Source: Akanthomyces muscarius
Taxonomy: Eukaryota > Ascomycota > Sordariomycetes > Hypocreales > Cordycipitaceae
Length of the DNA stretch: 64,000 nt
Assembly (NCBI RefSeq): GCF_028009165.1
Contig: NC_079245.1
Location: 372,001 to 436,000 of the forward strand
Direction: 5' to 3'
Shown piece by piece: positions 43,298 through 53,122 of this stretch (position 1 is its first letter; each line of letters begins with the position of its first letter). The notes below the pieces were generated by a model. The model did not search any database, was not told where the DNA came from, and saw only the letters and a list, made by a program, of their open reading frames with translations. The translations under genes were made by a program, and so were the position numbers.

Positions 43298-45083
43298 ATG
43301 CAGCATTCACAGAAATTTGCTGTCTTGACGACACTGGGTGCCCTGTCCGTCGCCGCTGCTGGCAGCATCCCTCGCGGTGTCGGCCCAGAGTGTATGCCAG
43401 CTCGCTACAAACGAAACGTCACCTTTCTATGATGCTGACAAGTTGTGGCTAGTTGCCTCGCATTACCAATCCAAGGATAGTTTCCGCTGCATTGCGAACC
43501 CAGACGTCGAGATTAGCGTGAGCCGAGTCAACGACAACACCTGCGATTGCCCCGACGGCTCGGACGAACCTGGCACTGCCGCCTGCGCTCACATCGACCC
43601 TCTATCTCCTCAACAGCCATTGCCTGGCAGCAGCTCGGGCACGACCAGTGCCAAGAACTCACTCCCTGGCTTTTGGTGCGAGAACAAGGGACACATTGGC
43701 GCCTATGTGCCCTTCCTCTACGTCAACGATGGCATCTGCGACTACGACCTGTGCTGCGACGGCAGCGAAGAGTACGCGTCCGTGGGCGGAACCAAGTGCG
43801 AGAACCGTTGCGCTGAGATTGGCAAAGAGTACCGTCGACTAGCTGAGGAGAAGGACAAGAAGATGAGAAACGCCCAGACGCAGCGATCCAAAATGATCTC
43901 CGATTCGGAAGTGCTACGCAAGCAGACCGAGGCTCGTATCATGGAGCTCGAGAACCAAATCCGCGCTGGATTGGCCCAAAAGGTTGCCCTCGATGCGAAA
44001 TACAAGGACCTCCAGAAAAAGGACCGCAACCGCGTCGTCAAGTCTGGCGGTGGAGGAAAGCTGGGCGTGCTGCTCGGCCAAGCCAAGGGCCGCGTCAATG
44101 AGCTGCGCGAGACGCTCACCAAGGTTGCGGACGAGCGTGATAAGCTGCGCATCAAGGTGAATGAGCTGGACACCGTTCTCCGCAAGCTCAAGGAGGAGTA
44201 CAACCCCAACTTCAACGACGAGGGCGTCAAGGCTGCAGTCAAGTCGTTTGAGGACTTCGCTGCTCGTGAGGCTGAGCAGCCTGCCGCCGGTGGAGATGAT
44301 GTTTCGAGTGTCTTGGCCGAGGACGGCGAACACAGCGGCATCAACTGGGTCGAGTTTGAAACATCCGATGATGATACCGACATTAGTAAGGAACACCCTA
44401 TACCTTTTGACATTATTTCGCGCTGACCAATTCTAGTCTATGCTTTCGATGCCTATATCCCCGCCTCTCTTCGTGAGTTCATCCAGAATAAAAAGGCTGC
44501 CATTCGCGACTGGCTCGTCGAAAACGGACTGCTGGCCGAAAAAGAAAACGTTGCCTCCGAGTCGCAGGTCACCAGAGAGGCCCGAGAAGCCAAGGAGAAT
44601 GCCGAGCGTGACCTGAAAACAAAGGAGCAGGACCTCGAGAATGAAAAGTCGGACCTCTCCAAGGACTACGGCCCCTCCAACATCTTCCGCTCCCTTAAGG
44701 GCCAATGCATCGAGATTGACGCGGGCGAGTACACGTACGAGCTGTGCTGGCTGGACAAGACGAGCCAAAAGTCCAAAAAGGGCCACGGCAACACCAACAT
44801 GGGCAACTTTAAGCGCATCGACCGCGAGCAGGCCGACGACGAAGAGCGGCTCGACGGCAAGAGCCTGGGCAAGGGCACCCGGATGGTGCTGCGCTACGAG
44901 GACGGACAGGCCTGCTGGAACGGACCGAACCGCCGGACCGACGTCTGGCTGGGCTGCTCGGACAAGGAGGAGCTGTGGCGCGTCACCGAGGCCGAGAAGT
45001 GCGTGTACAAGATGGAGGTCGGCACGCCGGCGGCCTGCGATGAGCAGGTGGAAAGCAAGGACCACGTCAAGGACGAATTGTAA
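43298..45083 (+). CDS. Glucosidase II beta subunit (ER N-glycan trimming), KDEL-tailed
   Basis: Exons 43298..43391, 43453..44385, 44437..45083, introns 61 and 51 bp; 557 aa. The first junction restores PRGVGPEFASHYQ, the family signature. Order: signal peptide (MQHSQKFAVLTTLGALSVAAAG), two LDL-receptor-A-like Cys repeats (NTCDCPDGSDEPGTAAC and ICDYDLCCDGSEE), a long coiled coil (~170-330), an acidic linker (ETSDDDTD), a second helical region, and the mannose-6-phosphate-receptor-homology domain (IEIDAGEYTYELCW, VLRYEDGQACWNG, CVYKMEVGTPAAC). The protein ends VKDEL, an ER-retrieval signal. It is the regulatory partner that lets the catalytic alpha subunit remove glucose from N-glycans in the calnexin cycle. 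The alpha subunit is not in this window. Confidence 0.95.
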
Positions 45084-45514
45084 TTATATCAGGAAAATAG
45101 AGCTGCTGGATAATCTGGCAAAAATATAGAGACCGTTAGTGCACGTCTGCATACCATTGTCTACATGATGTCCCTTGGCTACATGTCGCTGTGGTTTGGT
45201 GACGCGTGTGACTCCATCACCATCATGGGACTGTCGTCAGTTTTCGCAACGGAATCGAATGAGTAATTGATCAGAAAAAAATGGACAATATTCTTTCCTG
45301 CAATCTCACAGCATAGGACAGTGATGATGGGCGCATCTTGCTTGCTTCTACCGCACGTGACGCTAGCACAGTTTCCGCTATCAGCGACCATCGCGGGGCA
45401 TCTCCGCCTCCAATTCATATCTGGGAATGAAGGCCCAATTGCTGCTGGCGATGCCTTGATAAAACCGCGAGTCAGACGAAAGCCCAACTCTTGTAAGAAA
45501 CCGCACAAAAGACC
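45084..45514. other. Intergenic, nothing recognised
   Basis: Between two plus-strand genes; promoter of the sugar porter. No additional feature. Confidence 0.5.
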
Positions 45515-47443
45515 ATGGCCGCTTCCGCACGGCCCGCAGGCGCCAGCCGGCTCTACAGGATCTGCCTGCAGCTGGCGCTCGGGTCGTCCATCTGGGGCTA
45601 CAACATTGGCATCCTCTCGTCGGTGCTGGTGCACCCGGGCTGGCGCCGCGCGCTGCATCAGCCGGACCCGGCGCAAAAGGGCCTCGTCACGGGCGCCTAC
45701 TACGCGGGCACGCTGCTCTCGTACCTGCTCCTCGCGCACCCGCTCGCGGACGTCCTCGGGCGGCGGTATGCGGCGAGGGTCGGCACGCTGGTGCTGTGTC
45801 TGGGCGCGCTGGTCATGGCATCTGCGGCGGGACGGCATGCGCTGCTCGTCATGGTGATGGGGAGATGGATCTGTGGACTCGGAGTTGGAGTTGTGAGCAC
45901 GACTGTGCCGCTGTATCAGAGGTACGTTACAACCCTTCAGCTTCTGCGTGCTTTGTGATTGAGGTGCGCTGTTGAAACTGACTTGTGGGAATAGCGAAAT
46001 GTCTCCCGCCAAGGAGAGAGGTAAATATGTCACGATTAACCATGTTGGTTTTGTGGCAGGCCTCGCAGCTGGCCTTTGGTACGACTTTTAGCAATTTTAC
46101 TAATCGAGGGATGCTTTTGCTAATCGCTTGCGCAGGGCCGGGTACTTTATCACATTTTGGAAGAGCGAAGCTGGCGAGTATTGGGGCTGGAGGACACTCG
46201 AGCTCATCCAGCTGATCCCGTCTCTCGCTTTCGCCGCCATGCTGCCGTATATACCGGAAACGTGAGTCCTTTGCTTACATGAATGCCGGGTGCGCAATTA
46301 CTAAGAGACCACCACCAGACCGAGATGGCTGCTTCAGAGCGGCGACATGGAAAAGGCGAGCAAAGTCCTCCACTGGCTGCGTGAGGACGTCGTCGAGCCC
46401 GCAGACATTGCGCATGAGCTGCATGCCATCAACCACGACATTGAAGCCTACCACCGCGGCCCAGGATCATTCGTGGGAAAATCCCTCGCGCTGTTCCGGG
46501 AAAAGCCCCTGTTTGCGCGCATGTGGCGGGCATTCCTGCTGCAGTTCATGGCGCAAATGTGCGGCGCCACGGCCATGAAGTACTACCTCCCGACGCTCCT
46601 CAAGGCGCTTGGACTTGGGACACGCCTTGCGCTGATGGCGGGTGCTGTGGAAATGACGGCCAAGATTGGCATGACTGTGGTCGAGATGTGGATTATTGAT
46701 CGCTTCGGAAGAAAAGCGTGTCTTGCCGGCGGAAGCGTCGTCATGGCTGTCGCTATGCTTGTGAGTTTGATACGGGATTGGCGCTCGTTAGAGCCAAGAT
46801 AACTGACAAGTTTTCCAGGTCAATGGCGTGCTGCCGCAGATGTTTCCCGGAAATGGTAGCCCCGTGGCAGATGCCATCTGTATCGCCTTCATCTTTATAT
46901 ACGCAATGGGCTACAGCCTAGGACTGGGACCGGCGGCTTGGGTGTACAGCTCAGAGGTGCGCTCAGAAACTGATAATGATATTCAGAGTGTGGCAGAAGC
47001 TAATACTTTTACACATCGCAGATCTTTCCAACAACGTACCGTGCCCGCGGTCTGAATTTCGCTGCGTCTGGCGGCTCTATCGGGAGCATCATTGTTGCTC
47101 AGATATGGCCCATTGGCATTGCCAAGTTTGGTAGCAGAGTCTACTTTTTCTTCTTCGCGGTCAATGCCATATGCGTACCGGTAAGTGGTCTTTGGCGTAC
47201 GGCCCCAAATGTTTTCGCGACGCTGACCTTTTCTATGCACAGGTAATATGGCTGCTCTACCCAGAGACCAAGGGATGCGCTTTGGAAGACATGGACTCGT
47301 TGTTCCAGAAATACAGCGGCGACAGCGCCAGCGTGGGCCTGGATGGACTGGCGGCGGACCATGACGAGGAGGAGCGAGAGCCGAATGGTGGCGCCGCTTC
47401 GTGCGATTCGGCCAGTGAGGACCAGCCGCTACTCACACAATAG
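45515..47443 (+). CDS. MFS sugar-porter family transporter
   Basis: Seven exons: 45515..45921, 45995..46078, 46136..46261, 46319..46760, 46819..46956, 47022..47180, 47243..47443; introns 57-73 bp, all phase-consistent; 518 aa. Sugar-porter signatures are rebuilt by splicing: GRWICGLGVGVVSTTVPLYQ then SEMSPAKERG, YIPETPRWLLQSGD, QMCGATAMKYYLP, WIIDRFGRKACLAGG, GLGPAAWVYSSEIFPTTYRARGLN and YPETKGCALEDMDSLFQ. Twelve membrane segments. Many more introns than the hexose transporter at 25132, and ordinary GC-rich codon use, so the two are not recent duplicates. The substrate is unknown; it resembles uncharacterised fungal hexose/polyol-type carriers. Confidence 0.9.
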
Positions 47444-48024
47444 AAACAAGCCTTGGCGAATACAACCCATCTATCCAGGGAAGATTCGCGGCATATTTCC
47501 AGGTTTTATAGTCCACACTAAACTGTGCTTCAGCTCCCCGGGAGCGTCACTTTACTGTCGCATCTGACGTCGATCGGCTGTGAAGACGGCCTGGTGTACA
47601 CACAGCCCGGAGATGTCTCGTACGGGACGGCCCATCTAGGGGCTCGCCAAGTTGCTAAGGTGCTGGGGAGCGGGCTGGAAGCCAATCCGACGCTAATTAA
47701 CGAACTACAGGCCTTTGCATGGGGGTGGAAAACGTAATCTACAGTTGGCCGCTTGGCCGAACTTGCCTAAAGATGCACACTAAATCTCTTTAGCAGGTTT
47801 TTTTGCTGGCTCGGTCCACGGTTGCTTACGGCGATGTAACCGGGCTGAACCCCTGCCATGGCTCAAATGCAAGTCTGGGACGGTCAGGCTGAGCCTACTG
47901 GAAAAAGCGAAAATAAATTAAAAACGTAACCAGTACTTGATTATAATATTGGAGCTTACCCCCTCCTCAGGCGCGCGGTCGCCCGCAGAGGTTCTTGTCG
48001 CTGAACTCTCGACAACCCTCCACC
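47444..48024. other. Intergenic, nothing recognised
   Basis: 3' region of the sugar porter and promoter of the rhodopsin-like gene. No feature seen. Confidence 0.5.
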
Positions 48025-49375
48025 ATGGATAGCCCTGGCGGCAATCACGAGCCCTGGTGGGCAGGTCGCGCCCGGTACTGGAAGACGACCTTGCTAGCGA
48101 CGAGCCTCACATTCGCCATCTTGGCGACTATATTCTATGCATTGCGGGTGTATGCATCGAGAAAATCGCGGCGCATCGTCCGCCCCGACGACATCTTCAT
48201 GGGGCTTGCCGTGGTATTTATGTGGGCGGAAACGGCAGCGGTCCTCCTCAGTGAGTTGGCGCCTCGCTTCAGAGCTGGAGCAAAGAGATTTTCCATTTCG
48301 TTAACGGGTGTTTTAGAATGTTATAATGGTGTTGGTACGCCGGCTCCCGAGCTAGCGCACGACAGAATCTATCGTCTAAGCCTGGTACGTTGAAGCTGGA
48401 GTGTTGAGCGCGGTGGCTGGCGGCGCAGACGGACACTAACAGGACCTTCTTTGTCGCAGGGCTCATGGCTCGTGGCAAAGTTTTGCGTACTGTCGATGGT
48501 GTGCTGCCGACTATCCATAATACTATTCTTCCGCACCGTATTTGGCGTGTACGATACAACGCGGCGCATTCTCAACTTCCTGGCCGTCTTCAGCGTGGTC
48601 TGGGGTATCGCCTCGCTCTGCGTGTCCATCTGGGCCTGCTCGCCGGTGACATACTACTGGGACAAGAGCACGCCGGGCGGTTGGTGCGTCGCGCCAAAAG
48701 TGTACAACCACGAGAGCTTGGCGTTCTCGGTGCTGGGGCTGCTGACGGATCTGGCGATACTAGCGACACCGCAGCAGCGTATATGGAGGTCGCAGATTGA
48801 TCTTCAACATAAGAAAGCCATAACGGCAATTCTGGGCGTTGGCATAATGTAAGTGACCCCGATCTTCTCTTCATTGTATGCTGATGGCTACGTCTAACAC
48901 CTCGCCTCCCCACAGAGTTTGCATCTTTTCCCTACTACGCTGTGTTCAGTTTGCGTACTTTGATACAGCACATCTATCCAGTGAGTAGGGTGACAAGTAT
49001 ATGGCCGACAGCATATTGATGAAAAATCCAGCATCGGGCAATCTCGAAACTACGTGGACGTTTCTCGAAAACGACATTTCCATCATTTGCGGATGCATGC
49101 CGCAGCTGCGGCCGTTGTTGCCGGGATACTTGAAAGGTCGAGCTCCGTCATATGCCGAAGACGGAAACCGTGTACGATACGACGGCAATAATACCGGCAT
49201 TTTCACATGGGGGAAAAGGGTCAGGGGGGTAGAAACGACGATTTCAAGCAACACGGTATTCAGCACCCGCTCGCAACACAAAGCTCGAAATTCATCCGAG
49301 TTGGAACTCAACGCTATTGAGGTCGAGACGGAAACGACTGTAACAAGGTCTCCGGATCATGAAGCACAACGATGA
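48025..49375 (+). CDS. Fungal rhodopsin-like seven-TM membrane protein (SAT4/PTH11-like group)
   Basis: Exons 48025..48250, 48317..48384, 48460..48848, 48916..48980, 49032..49375; introns 66, 75, 67 and 51 bp, phases consistent; 363 aa. It has the layout of the fungal 'rhodopsin domain' family: ATIFYALRVYASRKSRRIVRPDD after TM1, GVGTPAPELAHDRIYRLSL in the first loop, FGVYDTTRRILNFL, then WACSPVTYYWDKSTPGGWCV (conserved two-Cys loop), TDLAILATPQQRIWRSQID, and a last TM leading to IICGCMPQLRPLL. The tail (~100 residues) is cytoplasmic, polar and Ser/Thr-rich. Members include plant-pathogen surface sensors, but most are uncharacterised; no retinal-binding Lys is evident. The stop is only 49 bp from that of the convergent oxidase gene. 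Confidence 0.85.
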
Positions 49376-49424
49376 TACCCAGCAAGCGTAATCTATGCAT
49401 TAATTCTATGTCTATATCTTCTCA

Positions 49425-51203
49425 TCAAGTCATTTCATGCGCGCTAATGTTCGTAAATGCTGCGTAATTGGATGCCGCTGCATCCTCCTCTGTCCACCCG
49501 ACGCAGCCCCAACATTTAAGAATGCTGTGAGGATCATACTGACGCTTGATTTCTTCCAAGGCGTTGTAGTGTCTACCGTACCAGTCGTGGTGCCAGTCTT
49601 TTGTAAAAGGATTTGCCTCGTTTTTGTAGGCAAAGCCGCCCGTGAGCTTGGCAACACGGCTGCTTCCGTCTTGCAAGTCCTGAACCACAGCTTGTCTCTC
49701 TGAAAGAGTGCTGTTCCACGTGAAGCGGCCGCCGACGCCAATCTCCCAGAGCGAATCGTACCATGCCGGCAGGACTGACGTGTCGGTAGGTCGGCGGTCC
49801 CCTCTACTCGCTAGGTATGGAGAGTCGACGGGGACATAAGGTATGTTGCCTCTTCGGAGCTCGTCGCGGAAAAACGCCTTGAGCTGGTCCTTCTTGGCGT
49901 CGCTCGTGAACAAGTCGACGGGCGCCAGCTGCGTGCCAATCAACTGCAGGTTGCCGACGGCGTACACTCCGCTCAGCACATAGTCCTGGAAGAATTGGTA
50001 CCAGCTCTCAGACACGGCGATGTCCGAGGTGCCGTTGACTGAAGCCACAAATTCGACGACTTTGTGCAGCGATCGTTTTGCCTTTTCAGTGCTGGTAATG
50101 AGCGGACTGACGTAGACGAAATGCGTGCCGTAAATGTGGCCGCCCCAGCCGTCTTCCGCCAGCTCAATCGCCGTGTCCACGAGCAGGTCCATGAACCGTG
50201 CCACGAGTTGCGAGTCTGATGTTGGAAGCTGCACAACCGCCACAGCCATGGCCATTTTCGGCTCGACCATGTGCGTGGACTCGAGAACTAGGCCGTAGGT
50301 CCCGCCGCCACCGCCGCGGAGAGCCCAAAACAGGTCGGCATTCTGGCACTTATTCGCAACGCGCAGCTTGCCGTCTGGCGTTACGACCTTGAACTGCAGC
50401 ACGCGATCGACGCCCAAGCCGTAGACGTTGGTCAGGATCGAGTGGCCGCCGCCCATCACCCACCCGCCCGAGACACCGACCGTGGGCGAGTAGCCGCAGA
50501 GTATCGTGGCGTTGTGCCTGTCCGCAAACTCGTAGGCCTCGCCGCAGCCCACGCCCGCACCGGTCGTGATGGCGCGGTGCGCATCCCCGCCAAAACATCC
50601 CCTTGGCACAAACTCGTCGTGGTGGCGCAGCTTCTGCAGCTTTCGTGTCCACAGCACCAAGGAGCCCTTTGCGCCGGCGTCCTCGAGGTAGGTATGGCCG
50701 CTGTTCTTGATGGACAGCGGGATGCCGAAGCGTCTGGCGTACTTGAACGCCTTGACAGCATCGCACGCCGAGCGGACGACCAGGTACCACGACGGCAGGT
50801 TGCCGAGCCTGCAGTCGGCGGCGTCGCGCCACGCCACGGGGTTGCTCGGGTCCGTCGAGTCGAGCAGACACCGATCGCGGGACGTGGGGTCGGAGGCGTC
50901 AATGGTCGACGTATCGTACATGTACCCGCCGGGAAGCTCCCGCCGATATAGCGGGCTGTTGTAGTTGGCTTGGCGCTCCGCGCAGAGCGCCTCGTCGCGT
51001 GGCACCGGCTCGCCCTCGAAGCTGGAGAAGCATGGTCGGGCGAGCGGCTCGACGGCGTGTATACGCCCTTGCAGGGTCCGGTTCAAGGCGAATAGGCCAA
51101 ACGTCGCATTGCGGTGCTGTTGGTGGTGGTCGTGATGGCCGGCCAAGATGCAGGCGCAGAAAAGGGCCAGGACAGAGAGCAGAGATGCCGCCATGGACGC
51201 CAT
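49425..51203 (-). CDS. Secreted FAD-linked oxidase (BBE-like, isoamyl-alcohol-oxidase type)
   Basis: Single exon from ATG 51203; 592 aa. Signal peptide (SLLSVLALFCACILAG) followed by a His-rich stretch. The FAD-binding PCMH domain shows WYLVVRSACDAVKAFKYARR, NSGHTYLEDAGAKGSLVLW (His of the covalent 8-alpha-histidyl FAD link) and GVSGGWVMGGGHS. The position that carries the second, cysteinyl link in bicovalent BBE enzymes reads SPTVGVSGG, so a single FAD link is expected. The BBE domain at the C-terminus is intact (WHHDWYGRHYNALEEIKRQ .. SILKCWGCVGW). The family oxidises alcohols, sugars or secondary-metabolite intermediates with O2, giving H2O2; the substrate is unknown. No biosynthetic cluster is visible around it. 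Confidence 0.9.
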   Translation of the reverse strand: MASMAASLLSVLALFCACILAGHHDHHQQHRNATFGLFALNRTLQGRIHAVEPLARPCFSSFEGEPVPRDEALCAERQANYNSPLYRRELPGGYMYDTSTIDASDPTSRDRCLLDSTDPSNPVAWRDAADCRLGNLPSWYLVVRSACDAVKAFKYARRFGIPLSIKNSGHTYLEDAGAKGSLVLWTRKLQKLRHHDEFVPRGCFGGDAHRAITTGAGVGCGEAYEFADRHNATILCGYSPTVGVSGGWVMGGGHSILTNVYGLGVDRVLQFKVVTPDGKLRVANKCQNADLFWALRGGGGGTYGLVLESTHMVEPKMAMAVAVVQLPTSDSQLVARFMDLLVDTAIELAEDGWGGHIYGTHFVYVSPLITSTEKAKRSLHKVVEFVASVNGTSDIAVSESWYQFFQDYVLSGVYAVGNLQLIGTQLAPVDLFTSDAKKDQLKAFFRDELRRGNIPYVPVDSPYLASRGDRRPTDTSVLPAWYDSLWEIGVGGRFTWNSTLSERQAVVQDLQDGSSRVAKLTGGFAYKNEANPFTKDWHHDWYGRHYNALEEIKRQYDPHSILKCWGCVGWTEEDAAASNYAAFTNISAHEMT

Positions 51204-52165
51204 GTTCAACGACTGTCGGTCAAGGCAGATGCGGTCGGCGCGCGGAGGGAGGGCCCAGCAAACATTTTATTAATGACACCGACGGGGAAGAAAATCGCTA
51301 CGGCTTCGAGAAGCCCCGTTGACCAGCATCGGGAGTTGCAATTTCCGTCGCATCCATTTTTCCCATGCTGCACTAGGTGACTTAGCGGCCGTAAAATACA
51401 GGACGAACCACTTGTTGAGCGGCATCCATGCGGGAGGAAGTTGGGCACGACGGGGTGGCGAGCGCATTTGAATACTCCACCTGCTGTGGCACTAATTAAT
51501 AATGAAGATTGCAGAAAGCCTGGCTGGCTGGCCGTGGCTGGGTAGCTGCATCTCTCCCGGGCGGACTTCTACTTTGTCGTGTGAATGCTGCAGTCGGACA
51601 AGGGATTTGGCCCGAGAACCATGGCATGGAAGAAGCACCGTTAACATAGAATAAAAAGGTTTCTCGGAGTAACAATTTTGGAGCTAATAATAGGGCTGCA
51701 TAGCTCAAACGCCACCGAGAACCAGAGTTCAACTATAATAACTGACCGCTAGATAGGTACTACGACATGAACCCTGTGGTAGCACAATAATATCTGAGAG
51801 GGTCTAAATTGTTAATATTGCGCGGAACAGCTACTGTCCACATCATTGCTAGCATTGCCCTAGATGCTAGCCAGTGCACTTACACTAATTTTTGTTGGCT
51901 TTCTACTGTAAGAACCCAGCAAAGGTTAACTGATTGACGACCTCAATAACTACGAATTATAAGATAAAAGCTCGAATCGTTTCTTTATAGATCTATCAAA
52001 CTAGACTAGAGCAATCTTATATAGAGACTGGACTAAATGATGTCGTGGATTCCGTCTCGGCCAATTGAACAATCGGTCAACACCCAGTTCGGCAGTCCAC
52101 TCCACGGTGCCAAACCGCTCCATAATATGAAAACGTCCGACAGTGCAGACTGTTCATTGTCTCAT
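51204..52165. other. Intergenic with an AT-rich island
   Basis: Promoter of the oxidase, then 51640-52040, which is clearly AT- and TA-rich compared with flanking genes and holds no frame of any length; possibly a mutated repeat relic. Confidence 0.5.
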
Positions 52166-53122
52166 TTAGATGGGATCCAAAAACTCAACAATGAGATCCG
52201 CAGGCGGCTCTCCAGCCTCCGTAGAGTTACCCTGCTGGCGCACAATAAGGCGTCCCCCGGCGCGACGGGCAGCGACAGGGTCCAGCTTCTCCTGCGTGGT
52301 AATCATGTGCGAGTAGGGCTTGCCAGAGGCATCCAGGATGGGCAGCGTGATCTCGCACGGCTTCGTCGCCTTGAGGTCCCTGTTGCACTCGCGGTTGGCA
52401 AAGTCGGTGAACTGCTGGCACGGTCCGAAGAATGCACCCATGACATCGGTGGTGGGGTACTTGCTCGCGACCGGTGTCTGGCCAAACGTGCCGCAGGGGT
52501 CGATGCCGCCGCCGCAGTCAATAATGGGGTACGAGAGGCAGTTGCCCGGCATCGTGGCCTGGTAGGTGATGGTCTGGATGGTGCAGCGGTGGCCGGGCGG
52601 GCACGGCTTCTCCACCGAGCGCTCGACCGTCGTCGCTTTGGCGTCGGCGTACTGCTCGCTGTATTCGCCCGAGACGTCGCCGCCGATGAGGCCGCCGACG
52701 GGACCGGGCGGCGTGAGCTTCAGGCCGACCTTCCAGCCCTTGGTGGTGGTGCTGGTGAGCATGGTGGACGTCTTGGTGGTGACCTTATCGGGCTGCGCCG
52801 CGCCGCCGTCGTGCCTGGTCTCAATGTCCGCGTCCACGTTGGCCTGCGCGCTGATGCTGACCTTGCCCAGGGCATCGAGCCAGTTCATGTCCCTGAAGTA
52901 GACAGTCTTGCAGCTGGTGATCTTGGTGGGGCAGACCGGCTCGTTGGCAATGTCGGTAAACTGGTAGGGCGGATTTTCCTTGTTGACGGTAAGAGACAAG
53001 GATTTCTGGAGGTCCGCCACGCGGCTCTTGACCTTCTCAACTGTCGCAATGTCCTTGGCCGTGTCGAAAGACCACACGGGGCCAGCAAGGACCATGAGAG
53101 AAACCAACTGAAGAGTCAACAT
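52166..53122 (-). CDS. Secreted Cys-rich protein, possible aerolysin-like (ETX/MTX2-type) beta-pore-forming fold
   Basis: Single exon, 318 aa. Signal peptide (MLTLQLVSLMVLAGPVWS) then a mature protein with ten cysteines. The middle (~95-175) is a long Thr/Ser- and Gly-rich stretch of alternating polar and hydrophobic residues (TTKTSTMLTSTTTKGWKVGL, then GGDVSGEYSEQYADAKATTV), immediately followed by EKPCPPGHRCTIQTITYQA. That pattern, a Ser/Thr-rich amphipathic hairpin between long strands, is what aerolysin-type proteins look like; the assignment is structural inference, not a recognised family match. A secreted effector or defence protein is the alternative. No introns. A TATA box lies at 53321..53314. 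Neighbours on both sides are secreted proteins. Confidence 0.6.
   Translation of the reverse strand: MLTLQLVSLMVLAGPVWSFDTAKDIATVEKVKSRVADLQKSLSLTVNKENPPYQFTDIANEPVCPTKITSCKTVYFRDMNWLDALGKVSISAQANVDADIETRHDGGAAQPDKVTTKTSTMLTSTTTKGWKVGLKLTPPGPVGGLIGGDVSGEYSEQYADAKATTVERSVEKPCPPGHRCTIQTITYQATMPGNCLSYPIIDCGGGIDPCGTFGQTPVASKYPTTDVMGAFFGPCQQFTDFANRECNRDLKATKPCEITLPILDASGKPYSHMITTQEKLDPVAARRAGGRLIVRQQGNSTEAGEPPADLIVEFLDPI

Noticed and set aside
46030..46069. Apparent 40-bp intron (GTAAAT..GGCAG) in the sugar porter
   Set aside because: The sequence encodes GKYVTINHVGFVAG, a conserved-looking sugar-porter segment; it is coding.
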